A stretch of DNA of 64,000 nucleotides from Tetmemena sp. SeJ-2015 (Eukaryota; Ciliophora; Spirotrichea; Sporadotrichida; Oxytrichidae), in assembly GCA_027382625.1 (NCBI GenBank), contig JAJKFJ010022313.1:1-64000 (forward strand), written 5' to 3'. Under the pieces are notes generated by a model. It was not told where the DNA came from. It saw only the letters and a program-made list of their open reading frames with translations, and ran no database searches. Positions 21,970 to 35,900 of the stretch are shown in pieces (position 1 is the stretch's first letter; every line of letters begins with the position of its first letter). Both the position numbers and the translations under genes were made by a program.

Positions 21970-24540
21970 TCAGTTTCTCGCTGACCCTAAAAATGATCCT
22001 TAATTTTTAGCTTAGAAGTTTATACTTGAGTTCACGAATTTAGTCTGCTTCGAAGTTATCCCCTTACTTCCCGTCAGGTCCTTCTTAAAGCTTTAAGTCA
22101 GTAGTAGCTAGTTAAACTTAGCAGATATTGAAACTTTACTCTGAGGGGCGTTGTATATTCCTTGTCCAGGCTCACTCATATAATTTTGCTGCATAGGGCT
22201 TGAAAATTAGGGTTCTTCTTAGATGTGAGATCCCTTTTAACCTAAATTGATGACTCCTTTCATGACACTTCCACGACCTTAACCTTAAACACCTCCTTCA
22301 GCAATTTCTTAGTTATTCTTATTTAAGATCTAGTCTATATTTCTTGATATTTTCAAACCACCTCCTGTGGTTTTATGCACAACTGGCTTAGCTAACTTGA
22401 TTTTCTTATCTTCAAAATGGATGGGCCTGCTTTAAATTATTCCTACTGGCTGCGTAGTTGGTTATTCGATACTCACTAGGGCATTTTACTTAGCTGGTGA
22501 AGCTCTGCCATCTACATCATTTGCGTGAGTTGTGAGTTAAGTGATAGGAAGACTGCCACCTATATCGCCCGTGTCAAGTTGTTTGCTCTTTCTGTACTAT
22601 TCTAAGAATGTTTCCTTGCTCTGCTTCTGATTGTTGGCGATTCTTTTGAATTGAATGTTCTTTAGATCTAGACTTGCACTCAAATCAATCTTGTGCGTTA
22701 GTTAGGCCTAGCCACCAAGGTTTAGAAGGTTCTAAGAGTTGGAGGGGAGATGATTGCTTGTGCTTGAAAGAGAGGGATTCTTAGTTTGCAGTACTTTACC
22801 TGACACTTGGCTAGAACTGAGGCCACCAACTCCCGCAGTTAGCGCTGACTGGTTAGACTTTTAGGTGTTATATTCTGAGACTTGGGTTTCTATAATAATT
22901 TTTATTCTCTTAAAGCACTTACTACTTTTTTGTTGAGAATTGGACTCTTCAGTCGCGTAATTAGTGTAGCCTGAAGCTTTTCTACTCTACGTCATGTATT
23001 CACTCTGGATTGGGAATTTCTACCGATATTCAGGACTCTTTATCATAATTAAAATTTTTAAAGACTCATAGCTTGATTAGTAAGGTAATTGGAAGTGATT
23101 CTTGCATTTGGAGATTAGAAATACTGCTGCTCTCCTTAAAGATCTATAGATGCGGTATCACTCTAGCTATCATGAAGCCTCTGTTAACCGATTTTATAGC
23201 TCCCTGAATTGGCTCCAACTTTTTCTTCCTCAAGACTTCTGTCACTGCCAATTCTTCTCTCAGTACCAAGCTCTCTCAAGAAAAATCCGATGCAGTACTC
23301 TTTAGGGTCTGGAAAGCACATGTCAAACTAGAATATATTGATGTTTATTCTCTCATCTGTCTCCAAGTCATTGAACTCAAGCGCATCCTTATAATCATCA
23401 GTCTCGTAGGAGAGCCTCTTATTCTGCTGTTTCTAGTAGCTCTGCACACTTTCAGTCTTTTAAGTTTAGTCAAATTTAGGATAGCACCATATCTACTGCT
23501 GACTTTAGTCTACAAGATACTTAGACCTTTTAATCTCTTATAGTGCAGCTGGGTTTTTGCCGATTTGTTGAAGAATTTAATCTGGGATTCGATTCAGTTG
23601 GACCTTCCCATTAAATGGAGTGAAACCGAAAAGCTTGCAAATATGCCTCTGGGAAGCCATGGAATCGGAGGCGATCAGACTTGTAAGGAAGGCTGAAAGT
23701 TTTCTCAGGACTAAAGATAGGGGTGAAAATTATTATTCTAATCTAATTACTTTGATCGTTTGGCGAGTATAGCAAAGAAATCAAGAACTCAAGACCAGTG
23801 GAACCACTCTACTATATTGAAAGCAAATTCTCTAACACTTAGCTGCTTCTTATTAATCCTGACTTTAAGTCACTAAAAAGGTTGTGAGACACTTCTTCTT
23901 TAAAGAATTGGCATTTATATGTAGCTTATAGGAGGATAAAAATATATTTCCCACTAACTGCGCCACATTAGTAGAAATGAATGAGTATGTTAAGAAAATG
24001 GTGTTTGCTTTCAGACAAATACTTACTTGCATAGTTCGAAAATCTTCTAAAAATCAATTTACTCCGCATTCCCTGAATTTAAAGCCTCGAAAAGAGATCG
24101 ATAGCGATTCATTTCAGTTCTAAAAATATACAATAGTTTGCTAATTTTGGCTTTGAGTGGATTAAGACTGTGAAATTTGAGAGCCAAGTCTGTTGATAGG
24201 CCCACCTCCCCTATCCGGTGAAAGTCCTTAGATTATATGAATTGAGCCATTCCCACTCATATTCAAATTAAGATCATCTAATAAACAATCAAGTTTCTAA
24301 ATTGAATGATAATGATAGACTTTGATATTTTATGTCTGCCAAAGAAAGATTGGTAAGTTTACTCATTCTCTTATTTTGAAGATGCTAGCTGACCATCTGC
24401 TGCTTCATCGTCGAGAACTTTTCCTCCTCTTGGAATTTCGCCCTAGACATTTTACTATGAATTTGAATGTACTTAGTTTGCGAAGTTTCTCTTGACTTTG
24501 GCAATCGATTGTGCATGTACACCTCATTTATAGAATTCAT
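21970..24540 (-). CDS. Ser/Gln-rich protein, unknown family
   Basis: The minus strand starts MNSINEVYMHNRLPKSRE with a short helix-rich N-terminus (KFQEEEKFSTMKQQM). Near 24050-24130 it has MNRYRSLFEALNSGN. The middle part (about 23200-23700) is the most ordered: HICKLFGFTPFNGKVQ, RIPDQILQQIGKNPAAL and FDMCFPDPKEYCIGFFLREL. The last third (22000-23000) is low-complexity Ser/Gln/Asn. Several frame changes between these parts indicate IESs I did not map. No family recognised. It is divergent from the plus-strand gene at 24784, sharing a 243-bp upstream region that contains the GTAT repeat. Confidence 0.6.
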
Positions 24541-24648
24541 TATTTTGCTTTAATATAATTGAACAATTTCAATTCCCTCGTTGGTGTAATTTTGCTCCAC
24601 AGATCCTTGAATGATCATAATTAGTGATAATATGTGAATATGTAAATG

Positions 24649-24711
24649 TGTATGTATGTATGTATGTATGTATGTATGTATGTATGTATGTATGTATGTA
24701 TGTATGTATGT
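24649..24711 (+). repeat. GTAT microsatellite, about 15.5 units
   Basis: An uninterrupted TGTA/GTAT tetranucleotide run of about 63 bp in the shared upstream region of two divergent genes, followed by a degenerate TGTGAG run. Confidence 0.95.
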
Positions 24712-24783
24712 CAATGTGAGTGTGAGTGCATTTTTGTAGTATAAATTTGAATTAGTTTATTAATTGAAAGTTTCATAAATAAA

Positions 24784-26370
24784 ATGCAGACGCAACCTCA
24801 GATAATAAGTTCTCCGAAGGGAGCTAAAAATTTAGAAGAATAGAAGGTGATGAATCAAGATATAAATTACTTCACAGACGAGAGACTCAATCAATTAGAA
24901 GAGCAATTGTAGCAAAATCAAACTGAAAATCAGCAGACAGATAATGCGAATCAGATAATAAATCAGAACCCACTTGCAGGATTGATGGATTAATTGGCTC
25001 AAAGACCCATGACAGGTGGAGCTAATAACGCGAATGAGTTTAATTCTCTAGAACAGGAGATGGGCGCAGATGGAAATGCATCTTCGAATAACGGGGGAAG
25101 ACCTTCAACAGCAGCCTTGCTTGGAGGTGCAGCCAATTAAACCAGTATCAAAGAGGCGCTTGCTAGGAATTTCGCCAAAAAGCTTAATTAGAAGAAGGTT
25201 TAGAAATCAGTTGAGCAAGATACAAAGTAGTCCATCAATGATCTTAGACTTGAATTTTCACTTCAACTTGCCAAGCTATACGAAAACCACACTAGAAAGG
25301 AGGGAGCGCAGGAGTGCTTTAAGCTTATTTAGAGAAACTGTGATAACCCTCAAGCTTTGAGAGTGTTCTTAGGCGTTTTAACAGACAAGGGATCATTAGT
25401 TGCAATAGCAGATAAGAAAGTTCAAGGCCTATAGCTCCATGTGCAAATGTTTGGATTCTTAGCAAAGTGCTTTAAGCACGAAATGATTGATCCCTTGGAC
25501 AAGCCTCCATCCCTTATCAGAACTTTATTGCATAAATTTGAATGAACGAGAATATATAGAAGTTATAAGATAAGTATTTTATTTTAAAATTTATTGATAG
25601 ACACAATTGTTTTCCTCTATAAAAAGCATCTTTTATTATTCATTAGTGCGAGTTTAGGAATCAATATATTCCTTCTTCAAAGAAAACAGCAAGCTCGTTT
25701 GGTAAGGCTGCGGTGTGAGCTTAGTGGACATTTTGGATAGCTGCTTCGTAGACAAGTAAATGATTATAAATTGGAACCAATCAGTTATAAGTTTCATTTT
25801 TGAGCCGCTCATGAATTTCCATAAGGGAGGTCATAATAAACTACACTCTGTGATTTATTATAAAGTTCAGGTGGATTTAAGTTTACTATAATGCAGTAAG
25901 GAGCCTCATATTGTATTATGCACTTGATTGAGCACTTCATAAAGAAGAACCTAATGGAATTCTTGGAGCAAATTCACCAACCAGTTCTCTAAAATACAAC
26001 TGTAAGCGTTTTATTGTATGATATTTTTTAGAGGTACAAAGTTGATAACGAATCCTAACTTAATGCAATCAGGTTATAGAGATTTATAAAAGATTTGATG
26101 ATAAAAATAAATTAGAAGTATAAAAGATCAATCTGAAATATATATACTTGAAAATGAAATTGATCTTTATTGATTCAAAGTCTAGGCATCAGAGTAGCCA
26201 AGGATCATTTGGATGGGTTGATTGGTCTATGCTCTAAGGCAATAAGTACACCTGCAAACTCAGTTTTCCACAAGAAAGCTGGATGCGATTTGCTAACAAT
26301 CCTTGGAGAGACTTTGAAGGACTTTGCAGATACTATAGTTCCAACTTATCACAATCATTTTATTCTCTAA
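24784..26370 (+). CDS. Helical-repeat (HEAT/ARM-like) protein, unknown
   Basis: Starts MQTQPQIISSPKGAKN. The first 150 residues are Gln/Asn-rich with a short coiled coil; from about 25160 the protein is helical: SINDLRLEFSLQLAKLYENH, QECFKLIQRNCDNPQALR and LHVQMFGFLAKCFKH. After AT-rich interruptions it continues with RVQESIYSFFKENSKLVW, FIFEPLMNFHKGGHN, CIMHLIEHFIKKNLMEFLEQ and, at 26170-26370, DHLDGLIGLCSKAIST and KKAGCDLLTILGETLKDFA. The paired amphipathic helices suggest HEAT/armadillo-type repeats. Pointers between these parts and the true 3' end are not resolved. Confidence 0.55.
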
Positions 26371-26590
26371 AATATATTTTATTGCTAAAATTTATCCACA
26401 ATTATTAAATAGTATTCTTTATTTTCGATAATGGACTCTTTTATCTTTTTCAAAAACTTAGATAATTATTTTAAGACTAAACTAGTTGAATTATTTCAAA
26501 TTCCCTCGCAAATAAGGTTGATTGATTTTTGTAACAACTGGATTTGAGAGATGTAATTTATAATTATTTAGTTTAAATTCGAAAGAAATT

Positions 26591-27171
26591 ATGAAGTAAG
26601 TTATTCTTTTAACGTTGTTGCAAACTTTCCCATCGCCTCTCACTCAACGAATTTCACTTCCTAAAGAGTTTGAAATCCACATAATTAAGAATCCTCATTT
26701 GTTGAAGAATAATAAACCGTTGCTCATACTTATTGGTATAGTTCTCAGCACAACACTGACATCGCTTTGAAGAAGAGTTTAATTGAAAAGAAACTCGAGG
26801 AGAGTGGCGAGAAGCAGAGACTGGAGGAGTATCTCCGACAGAAACTGATCGAGTGCGGCTGGAAGGATGAACTCAAAAAGTACTGCCTCGGTAAGAAAGG
26901 ATATTCAACTTTAAGACTCAAGGATTTTAAACTCCATAACAATAAAAGCCTAATCTTTTCCTTACTCTAATAATAGTTCTTATTGATGATAAATTTTTTA
27001 GACTTGATTAGAAGCAAGGGTCTAGAGAAGATTAACTTGGACGACTTAGTGGAGGAGCTGCTCCCCAAGGGCAGAGCTCTCGTGCCTACCAAAATTAAGG
27101 AGGACCTTCTCGGCAGAATTAAAAACTACCTCGAAAACGACTCTGACTATAAGAGACTCACTGGCTACTGA
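26591..27171 (+). CDS. ENY2: ENY2/Sus1, SAGA and TREX-2 subunit
   Basis: Small helical protein shared by the SAGA deubiquitinase module and the TREX-2 mRNA-export complex. After removal of one IES and one intron the CDS is 318 nt, exactly 106 codons, giving 105 residues against about 100 in animals. The signature is clear: EYLRQKLIECGWKDELKKYC, SKGLEKINLDDLVEEL and PKGRALVPTKIKEDLLGRI. A GT-AG intron of 111 nt lies at 26891-27001 (joins YCL to DLIRSKG). The start MKHNTDIALKKS is made by excising 26595-26746. Intron and IES therefore coexist in one 0.6-kb gene. Confidence 0.94.
26595..26748 (+). other. Intron-like IES in ENY2, pointer AG, 152 bp
   Basis: The insert begins GTAAGTT just after ATGAA and ends TTCTCAG, so it looks like a spliceosomal intron. 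Splicing at GT-AG would put TGA in frame, while excision at the AG repeat gives the correct reading MKHNTDIALKK. Confidence 0.7.
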
Positions 27172-27422
27172 AACCATCACCACTGTGCACTTACATTAAA
27201 AATTTAACTTGCAAATTCTCTCATTCTTTCAATTTATTGAAGAACAATTGATATATATGCAAAAATTGCAAAGTATCTCTAAGATATAATTTCAAAATCC
27301 TTAAATTACTTTATATGCTAAAAGGTTATAAATGTGGTATATTTATCTCTCGTTATAAATAAATTTGAATTTCAAAGGTAAAAATTTAAAATCAAGCTAT
27401 TTTTAAAAAGGAAGGAAAGAAA

Positions 27423-30400
27423 TGGACAGATCGGGAGATGAGAACAGCTTGGAAACTTCCAAGATAAGCGACTATTTCTCTCACTCTAACTGGTAGCCAG
27501 TTGAAAGCAATCATCCAAATGTGAATACATAATTATTACTTTTTATCACAGAGAGCTTCACCTAGATAACTTAGAAGGGAATTTGATTACGATGGGCACT
27601 TTATAAATGTCTGAGGAGAACAACGAAGATTTAAATTATAGTGAAAGTAACTACAATAATGTAGCTTCTAGTTCTCTGGGCGCTATTATTTAGCAGTTCA
27701 ATATCAATTAATTATATAGTGATGAGGGTTTATTAAAATACTAGAGAGCATTTATTCTTTGTCAATTTTATTTTTTGGTTTTGAATTATATGTGTGTGCT
27801 TAATGGTTAATTTATTTCTAAAACTATTTCTTGCCTCTTTAATTATGCAAGGATCATTTCTCTTAACCTGAATAGCTACTTTGTATTTAAGTTTGATGAT
27901 CTGTATAATAGAAACCTAAATGACTCGCCAGCTGTTCCTCTATCTGCTTAGAGTCTGACAATTAGCATCAATAACAAAATACAGAGTAAAAACAAAGCCA
28001 ATAAATAATTGAAGGAGCAAGACTCAGAGTATCTCTCCTCAGAGAAGGCCAACTCCTTCAAGAAAATAATGTTTTATTTCTCATTTGAAAATAGAAGAGT
28101 AGGATGAGAGCATGCTACCAGGTTCATGCGATAACTTTCACAAGAAAGGCTCTCCTTTATGAAAAATTTAGATCAATAGGATAAATTATAAAATTGTCAT
28201 TATAAATCATTTTTTCTTTTACCAGAAAGAAATTATTATCAGAATCTTAAAAAAGTCTCATTATTTTTTGTTAAGGATGAAGAAATTCATTTATTCAGTA
28301 GAGGGAAATAAACTGATAGTAATTATAAGTTATTTTTATATAGTAAAGATGACTTGACCCAGCATTTAATAAACATCCAGCAGTCTACTTTCCAAAACGT
28401 GAACTTCGCGCACAATCAGACGGCAGATGAATAAGATCTGGGGGAGGAGGAATTCCAGCTCATTAAGAAAAGATTAGACTTCTCTCGCCTATCCTCAATC
28501 TAAAATCTTACTAATATTCAACACACCTAACTAAACCAATGCAATACTGCATTCAAATCATAAATATAGGTCCTAAATTTAACAATTCTAAAAATTATAC
28601 AAGTAAGAATTATTTAAGGAGAAAGTTTGAGTAACTTATTTCTAATTTCATCAAATTGTATCTTATTTAAGAGAGGGAATCTTATTTTAGTTTGCCTAAA
28701 CTTTAAGAAGGTGAGACTATGCTTTTCGATGACATAGTGCACCAAAAATAATAGAATAAGCAGCAGGGAAGAAATCAGAAACATGATTAATTCAACACAG
28801 TCAAGGTCACCAAAGATGAAGGCATATAAGTCTCCACTCAAGAGTAGCAAGAAAGGCATTCATGCGATGTTATTCTTTGAAATAAATTAGAAAATAATTC
28901 TAAAATTGCTTTTTATAAAGATAGAATAATAATCTTAATCTTGTTGTTAATTCTAGATACAATTAATTTTTACTATCTAAAAAATAAGCTTGATATGTGT
29001 GCATTATTATTTTTTAAATATGGATTGACATTTGAGTATAACGCAGCTAAGAAAGCACATTCTTCATAGTTTCAATAATTGCAATAGTAATAATTGGTGT
29101 TAAACTTTCTTGACCAAAATAATGACAATCAAAGCTACATTGACGCCTCCACTATCATCGCAAATCAGTCCACCATTCATGACAGGAATTTAAATTTTAA
29201 CCAGATTAAGGACTGCGCAGACCCTCTGCACTCTCAGGAAGAAGGGCCAATAAGTTTAGTTCGCAAATACCTTTGAAGGATGTACAATTCCTCAACTGCA
29301 TTATCTTGCTCGATAAACTAGAAAGCAAGAACTCTATTTACTAGACTGTTACTGTATTTGCAATTCCATTTAATTTTGTTTCTGTTACTGATAATAACAT
29401 ATTCCAAGGGGCTAATAATCAGCTTTATAATTAGGGAGCCACCCTACCTCAGAGTCTGATTCAGCATTACAAAGTGGGCTAGTCAAACATGAATAAAACT
29501 CAGGCCACTAAGAAGTCGCAATCCAAAAATGGCAGATCGAGGAGCAATATCTCCAAGCAGATTGCAAAAGGTGAAGTGTCTACAAACAATCAAGCTTAGA
29601 AGAAGAAGTCTCAGAAAAATATCAGCTGCAATCCCAATTCTGATACTCCAAGAGAACCTTCAACTATTCTAAATGAGGACTATCATGCAAATTATAAAAT
29701 GAGACTTTCATTAAAGTAGAAAATAGCTTTAATTCTAACTAAAAATTTATGAAAATTTACTTTGCGTTTTAGTAAAAAGTTAATTCTATTTTATATTAAG
29801 AAAATAAATATTTTATCATGGGAAAGGCATACTAGGTGCTAATGTACTAAGTCAGCTGTTTCAAAATTTCACATAAGAAAGTAGATAGCAACAACAGCAA
29901 AATTCATAGCAAATAATTTAGAACCAAATCATTCCCATCCGACAAGTATAGGAATAAGGGAAATTAGTTTTCACAAATGAGATGACGATTAACAATTCAA
30001 CATTCCATCTTGGTGATGTAGCTCAGACAATAGATTAATTATAATCTGAGAGAGTATTACACTTTCACTAAATATTTTCTTAAAAGTCCTTTTAAAAAGT
30101 AATAAGAGCTTTAATTTATTTCTTTAAGGCTCATGTAATCAATTTTCTATAAGATAAAATTAAAATTTATAATTTAGCTTAAAAATAGGAATAATCATGC
30201 AGATATTTGTAGCTTTTTCTTTCTCTTTTTATAGTTGATCAGAGTTCTCGTGAATTATCTTTGCTTGAGAAGCATGACTATAAAAATATCACTTCACAAT
30301 AAACAGCAAGGCCTCCCTCAAGCAACAACCAGTAAATGAAAAAGATTCAGCCTTCGTAAATTCAAAAGGACAGACAGCAAGTGGCGGGCACTTCAAGGTC

Positions 30401-32514
30401 GAGAAGGGAAACTAGTGCTTCACACAAAGAAGGAAATTAAAATAGGCAGTAGCTGGAATGATGTCTAAGACTATGATTATTTCAAAGGATAAGATCCAGA
30501 CTTCTAATATTCTCAATGAGCAGCAACAGAGACAACAGTAAATTATTGCCAAAGCGAATTTTACTTTACAAATAACTTTAATTTATATTAAATAGGGACC
30601 ATCATTTAATCTTTAATGATATAAAAAAATAAGGACTAGCTTGCATCTCATTTATATGGAACTTAATTTTTCAGTAAAACTACATTTCTTATTTTTCTTT
30701 TAATATCGAAAACATAATAAAATAAAACTAGCATACTTGTTCTACAAAAACAATTGATCAAAAGCAGATTAAGAAAATCTAGGACTTTTATTTTTAAATC
30801 AGGCTAGTAAGCAACAATCAAACTACTTCCTCCCAAAATCTGCAGTAAACTGGAAAATCCCAACCTAATTCAAATCAGAGCTCTGTTTAAACTTCCTTCT
30901 TGACCACTCACACAGCTAAACAACAAGCAGCACAGAGCACAGCCTCCAAAAGAAGTAGGAAGCAAGCAGTATTTAAAACTTAATGAACTGCGGTGCAGGT
31001 GGAAAGGCAGTAGTAACTATTGCACCTCTTTCTCTCAAGCAAAGGACTCAATATCCATTAAGAGTGAGGCACCAGTCGTAGATACCAACAAGGTTAAAAA
31101 ACTTATGAAGAAGAATAAATCCATATCCAGACAGTAGATCTAAGCACCTACCAGTCAAACTCAGAAAATTAACATTGCTCACTATGAAGACTGAGAAGCA
31201 ATCTGCGAGGTAAGCAGCCACTGCCATTCAAGAAACTTAGCTCAAAGTGTAACACCTAAGAGAAGTATGAGTCGTCCTAAAAGTGGCGCTAAAAGAGTCT
31301 CTGATCAATCAGATATCAATATGATTATGCTTTATATTTTAAAATCAGACTGCAGTGGAATTGTCAGTCACAATAAATTGAGTGAGGTGAGTAAAAAAAA
31401 GAAACTTTCATAAGTTATCTCAAAGCAAGATATTAGCAGCAGTCAGCAAAACAAGGAGAATGTAAGACCTGCTTCCTCAAATAAGTTTGCTAACCCTAAG
31501 AAATCCTTTAACATAGTTGGGGCGGCTTTGCACAGACCAGAGTAAATGCTACAGTCTTACGAAAATATCAAGCTTCTTAACGCCCAAGAACTCTTGAACC
31601 AAATTCAAGCACAGTAGATAAAACTTAACGCTGTTAAAAATGCAATCATCATTCAATAAATAATCATGTCTTGTATTTCTTTTTCACTTTTATTGGTAAT
31701 TCCTCAGTTGAATCAGGGTATGATGCAACAGTAGTCTCATAATTAGTTCATGCGTACTCAGGATTATAGCAATGAAATAAGCAAAAGAATACGGACTGAG
31801 GAGAATGCAGGAGGAAACTATCACCTGCAGAACATAAATGCCTCGCATCATCACATGAAGAGTGTGTAAACCTTCGACTCTTCCTCCGATTTAGATCCCT
31901 ATCATGTGATGACTCTGGAAAGCTAAAGGACGATACAAGATATGTAAAACTAGTTGACTACCTTCAGGCAGAAGAAGGGCTCTGTCTGCTCTTATTAGAC
32001 TAATCAAGCTTAGTAGGCTATGACATAAACTATAAATAGATAAATTTTAAAACCTAATCAAAAAATTTAATTCTTAAATCGATTATTTTAAAACTATAAA
32101 AGGATATTTAATACTAACTGACAACACTTCTATGCATTTTTTAGCATCACATTTTACTCTTAAGTTTACATGGAGAATAGCTCTGGCTCTCTGAAAACAC
32201 AGCAGTAGCAACACTAACAGAAGTCAAGTCTGTCACAGATGATGCAGAAAATGCAGAGCCCTTACAACTCGAAGTCTATGAAGAACAAATTCACCTCAAT
32301 CAAGAGCAAGAAGAACAGTGTCTCAGACATTTCCATCCCTCCTCCAAATATGATGCATAGTCAGGATTTGATAAACATGTCAGCTGTACACATCAATTAA
32401 AGCAATGTTGAATTCCTATCCTATACAATAACTCATTTAACTGCAGGCTAACTAATTTAGCAAACATCAAAACTAAAAAAGCGTGGGAAGTGTAGCACTT
32501 TCATTATAATATGA
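27423..32514 (+). CDS. Ser/Asn/Gln-rich protein, many MDSs, unknown
   Basis: Starts MDRSGDENSLETSKIS. The strand alternates between coding-like islands of 100-400 bp and AT-rich gaps of 50-200 bp. Islands include FDDLYNRNLNDSPAVPLSAQ (27880-28090), QDLGEEEFQLIKKRLDF (28430-28500), NSIYQTVTVFAIPFNFVSVT (29320-29400), KGEVSTNNQAQKKKSQKN (29570-29620) and LTAGQLIQQTSKLKKRG before TGA. Apart from a short ordered piece near 29300 the product is low-complexity and basic. No family recognised, and the single-gene assignment is tentative. Confidence 0.5.
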
Positions 32515-32918
32515 GGAAAAAAATTAGAAATAATATATTTAATAAAATTTAAGTGTGTTTAATTGTTTTGTAGCAGGATCAAATATGAATAGTTTTAGAA
32601 TGGTTGCGAGATGAAAAAGAATTAAATATATATGCTACTAATTTACATTTGAAATTATTCTATCAAACTTGCGACTAATTACTTATAGAATATATACTTT
32701 TTCTATGAAAAATAGAAATTAATTTCTTTTTAATTAACTTGTGTATATATTTTATTTAATGATGATTATTTTCATTGTCTTCAGTTTATATCTTGGTCAA
32801 TTGGTGGTAGTTTTCCACTGATCCAAAATACTTAGTAACCAACTTGTTTAAGTCTTTGCATGTTGAATGTGTGAATAGTTTTGCGTAAGTTTGGAATAAA
32901 TCAAATAAATAAATCGTA

Positions 32919-35900
32919 ATGGAAGAGATGAGCTAAGCAGGGGCGGATAATACTGAAATCCCCCAAATAAATCAGAGCTAACTTTAATAAGAGTAGTCAG
33001 ATGATAATCATAGTGCAGAGAATTATGAATAGTCAAAGTCATAAGAAGAGTAAGAGGGCAAATAAGAAGATGAGGATAATCTTAGTGAAAATTAATTGTC
33101 GGAGCAAGTAGAAGCAGCTGAGCAGCCTAATATGGAACAGCTGGCTTAAAACCACGCCACCAATCTCAAGAGCTGCATCAAAAAGGAAGAATCAAATTAA
33201 GAGATTAAGGGCCTGGAGCTCATCAACAAATAGATTAAGATTAGTGAAATAATTGTTCATACTTATTAAATATGATCTTCAATTATTTCTATTCAAAATT
33301 ATTTAGGTGCTTTTTTTTGAGGATTTGAAATATTCAGTTAATTAAAAGTCAATATAAATAGAAATACATTTAAACTTTTATTGATCAAGCAATCTATAGA
33401 GTTGCATCACCAAATAAATTAAGAATAGTCAGGAGAGCAATCCAAAAATATGGTCAGCAATAAACATGAGTTCAAATCCTCTGCTATTTAGTCAATTGAT
33501 GATAATTATAATTCAATAATTTATAAGCGTTATCAATTCTTAAAAATAATTAAGTGAAAATAAAATTTATAGAAAACTTATTATAAATAAATTATAAATT
33601 AATGAATCAAAGAGCTTTCAATTAAAGTTTTCTTTAATTGTTTTGAATTGATAGCAAATTAAATTTTCAACAATATGGTAAAAAGCAGGAACGTCCCTTT
33701 AGAATAAACAACTTCACCCAGCATATAAGATCAAGAGAGGATAACAGCAACCTTGATGACAGGAAAATGTCCACAACCTCCTTAAGCAACAGTCCCAACA
33801 AGAAGTCTCTAGCCAACTTTAAAAGAGCTGACATGGATGATTTCTTGAAAGGGATATCTGATTATAAAGTGGCCTACACTCCACACTTCGGCCATTCCAC
33901 ACTCAATTTCGGACATAAATAATTTAATGCCTGGAGAGAATTGTCTCTCAACATCATTATAGTTGTAAAGTATATTTACCATAACTTTTTAAAAATTGCA
34001 TTAATTATTTTTCCCAGAATAATGTTGGAGCGCCAAAGCACTCAGCCATTTTAGAAATGGTTTAGAGGCATTATCATAGAGAGAAGCTATCTTAGGATAT
34101 GCAAAGGAAGTCATAAATATTCACGGCGGGTTTCAGCGTGCCAGCCACTGGAGGTGGAAAGTAGAGAAAAAACTCCGCATCGAAGGATAAGAACATTCCA
34201 ACTCATGTAGTTACAATTAGGCCGATGGAGAGTGAACATAGTAGCCAAGATAAAACCATGTCCAGACAGAAGAGTATTCATTTAATTTCTCCCGGGACAA
34301 TAAATTTATAAGAAAGCCCTTAATTCTCTTTAAATTTAAAGCTTTATCTTTAAAGAGAAATTTAAAGTTGCTCATAATTTTTTTTTAAAACTTGCATCTC
34401 TAATTCCCTTCTTTTATAATTAGCTTAGATTTCTACCTATAACCAACAAAGTAGCTTGAATAGACAGAATTCGCAGAAGAAAAATAACTTCGCAAATCCA
34501 ATTTTGAAGAACCTAACCAAGGACTATACCTAGTATGAGATTGAAAGAGAAGTCTTAAACAAGTTGCGCTGGTGGCACTTGGGCTCCAAGAACGACGACG
34601 AGCAAGGATTTAGACAGAAGCAGAGTAACTTTGGAATAAAGGTGCTTGACTTGAAGCAAATGCAAAAAGACACAAAGAATATGCTCTTAGATAATTCCAA
34701 CCTCACCAAGTTCATAGAGGTCTTTGGCACTAAGAAATCTCAACCCAATACTCCTTAAACAGTCAAGAGAGTCGATCACACTTCAGTTGCTAATCTTATT
34801 TAGGTTTAATTTAAATATATGACAACAATTTATATTGTTTTGTAATCAAAGTCTGGCATTAAAAATATAGAGAATGAAAGCAAGTGAGGAGAAGCAGTAG
34901 AAAAGCCCCAAGGAGAGGTAGCAATTTTTCATGTAGAGGATGAAGCAGATGGGGCAAGAGAAGCGCATATTCTATGACTCCTTCCTCCCATCGAACAGGT
35001 CTCATCTTTCCAAGGAGCAACAGTCAAGATCTCAAGGCGACCTGTCACTCCCTCGGTTTGAGCTCAAACCAGTCAAAAGTCAAAAGTATCTGAGAGACTC
35101 TTCCACTGCAGCACTTCCATAGAAGATACAACAGTAGGTTATTTATTTTTTATCCCACTTCATATTCAAAGAAACATCAAATCTTATGATCAAGAGAGAA
35201 AGACATACTCTTCTTAAAATAAATTCTACCTTTTAATTCTCATTTCATAAATTCTATTTATTAAATTAAAACACACGTAAAACCTTATAAATTAAGAGCA
35301 ATAAAGATTGTATAACATAATTTCTTATTCAAGTCTATTTCTAATGTGTTAAATATTAGAATGAAAAATTAAAAACATGATATATCTTTTAGCTTTAATT
35401 CCACTCCTTAATTAAAAATTTTTATTCTTTATAGTTTTGATTAAGTAAATGTTTGATCTTTGATGGACAAAACTGTTCACAACAGAGGAAGCAAGGTAAA
35501 CAACTTAATGATTTTGGAGTAGAGTTCTCCAAAGAGGAGGATGTTGGTTTAATCCCAAAGCAGCAGCAATCTTTAACCTAGTGAATTCTTGAAAGCAGGA
35601 AGTAGCCAGAGATTTAGATTTAATCACTCTTCAACAAACAACTCCGAATAAATTTCATCACAAAATAGAAATGCTTTTCACATTAAAACTTTATTAGAAA
35701 TACTCTTGATTCAAATCAACTGTGAATACTTGAACTTTGCTTATGATCTTAATTACCAGTTATTCATCCTTGCTTGTAGTTTTAATATTATCTTTAATTT
35801 TAGATTGGTTTTTATTAACAAACAACCTGAAGGTGAGACAGTAATTATTGTTTTTATAATATTTTTAATTAGCGTGGGATAATTCAAACAGCCCCACTAA

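Noticed and set aside
25070..25360. 96-codon plus-strand ORF starting MEMHLRITGEDL
   Set aside because: It is out of frame with the helical-repeat protein that starts at 24784 and runs through this region with TAA/TAG as Gln.
28614..28859. Hydrophobic minus-strand ORF resembling a membrane protein
   Set aside because: The plus strand reads Ser/Arg/Lys-rich text consistent with the surrounding gene; the hydrophobic ORF is its antisense shadow.
30005..30040. tRNA-like A-box motif (TAGCTCAG)
   Set aside because: No B-box, acceptor stem or cloverleaf could be found downstream.
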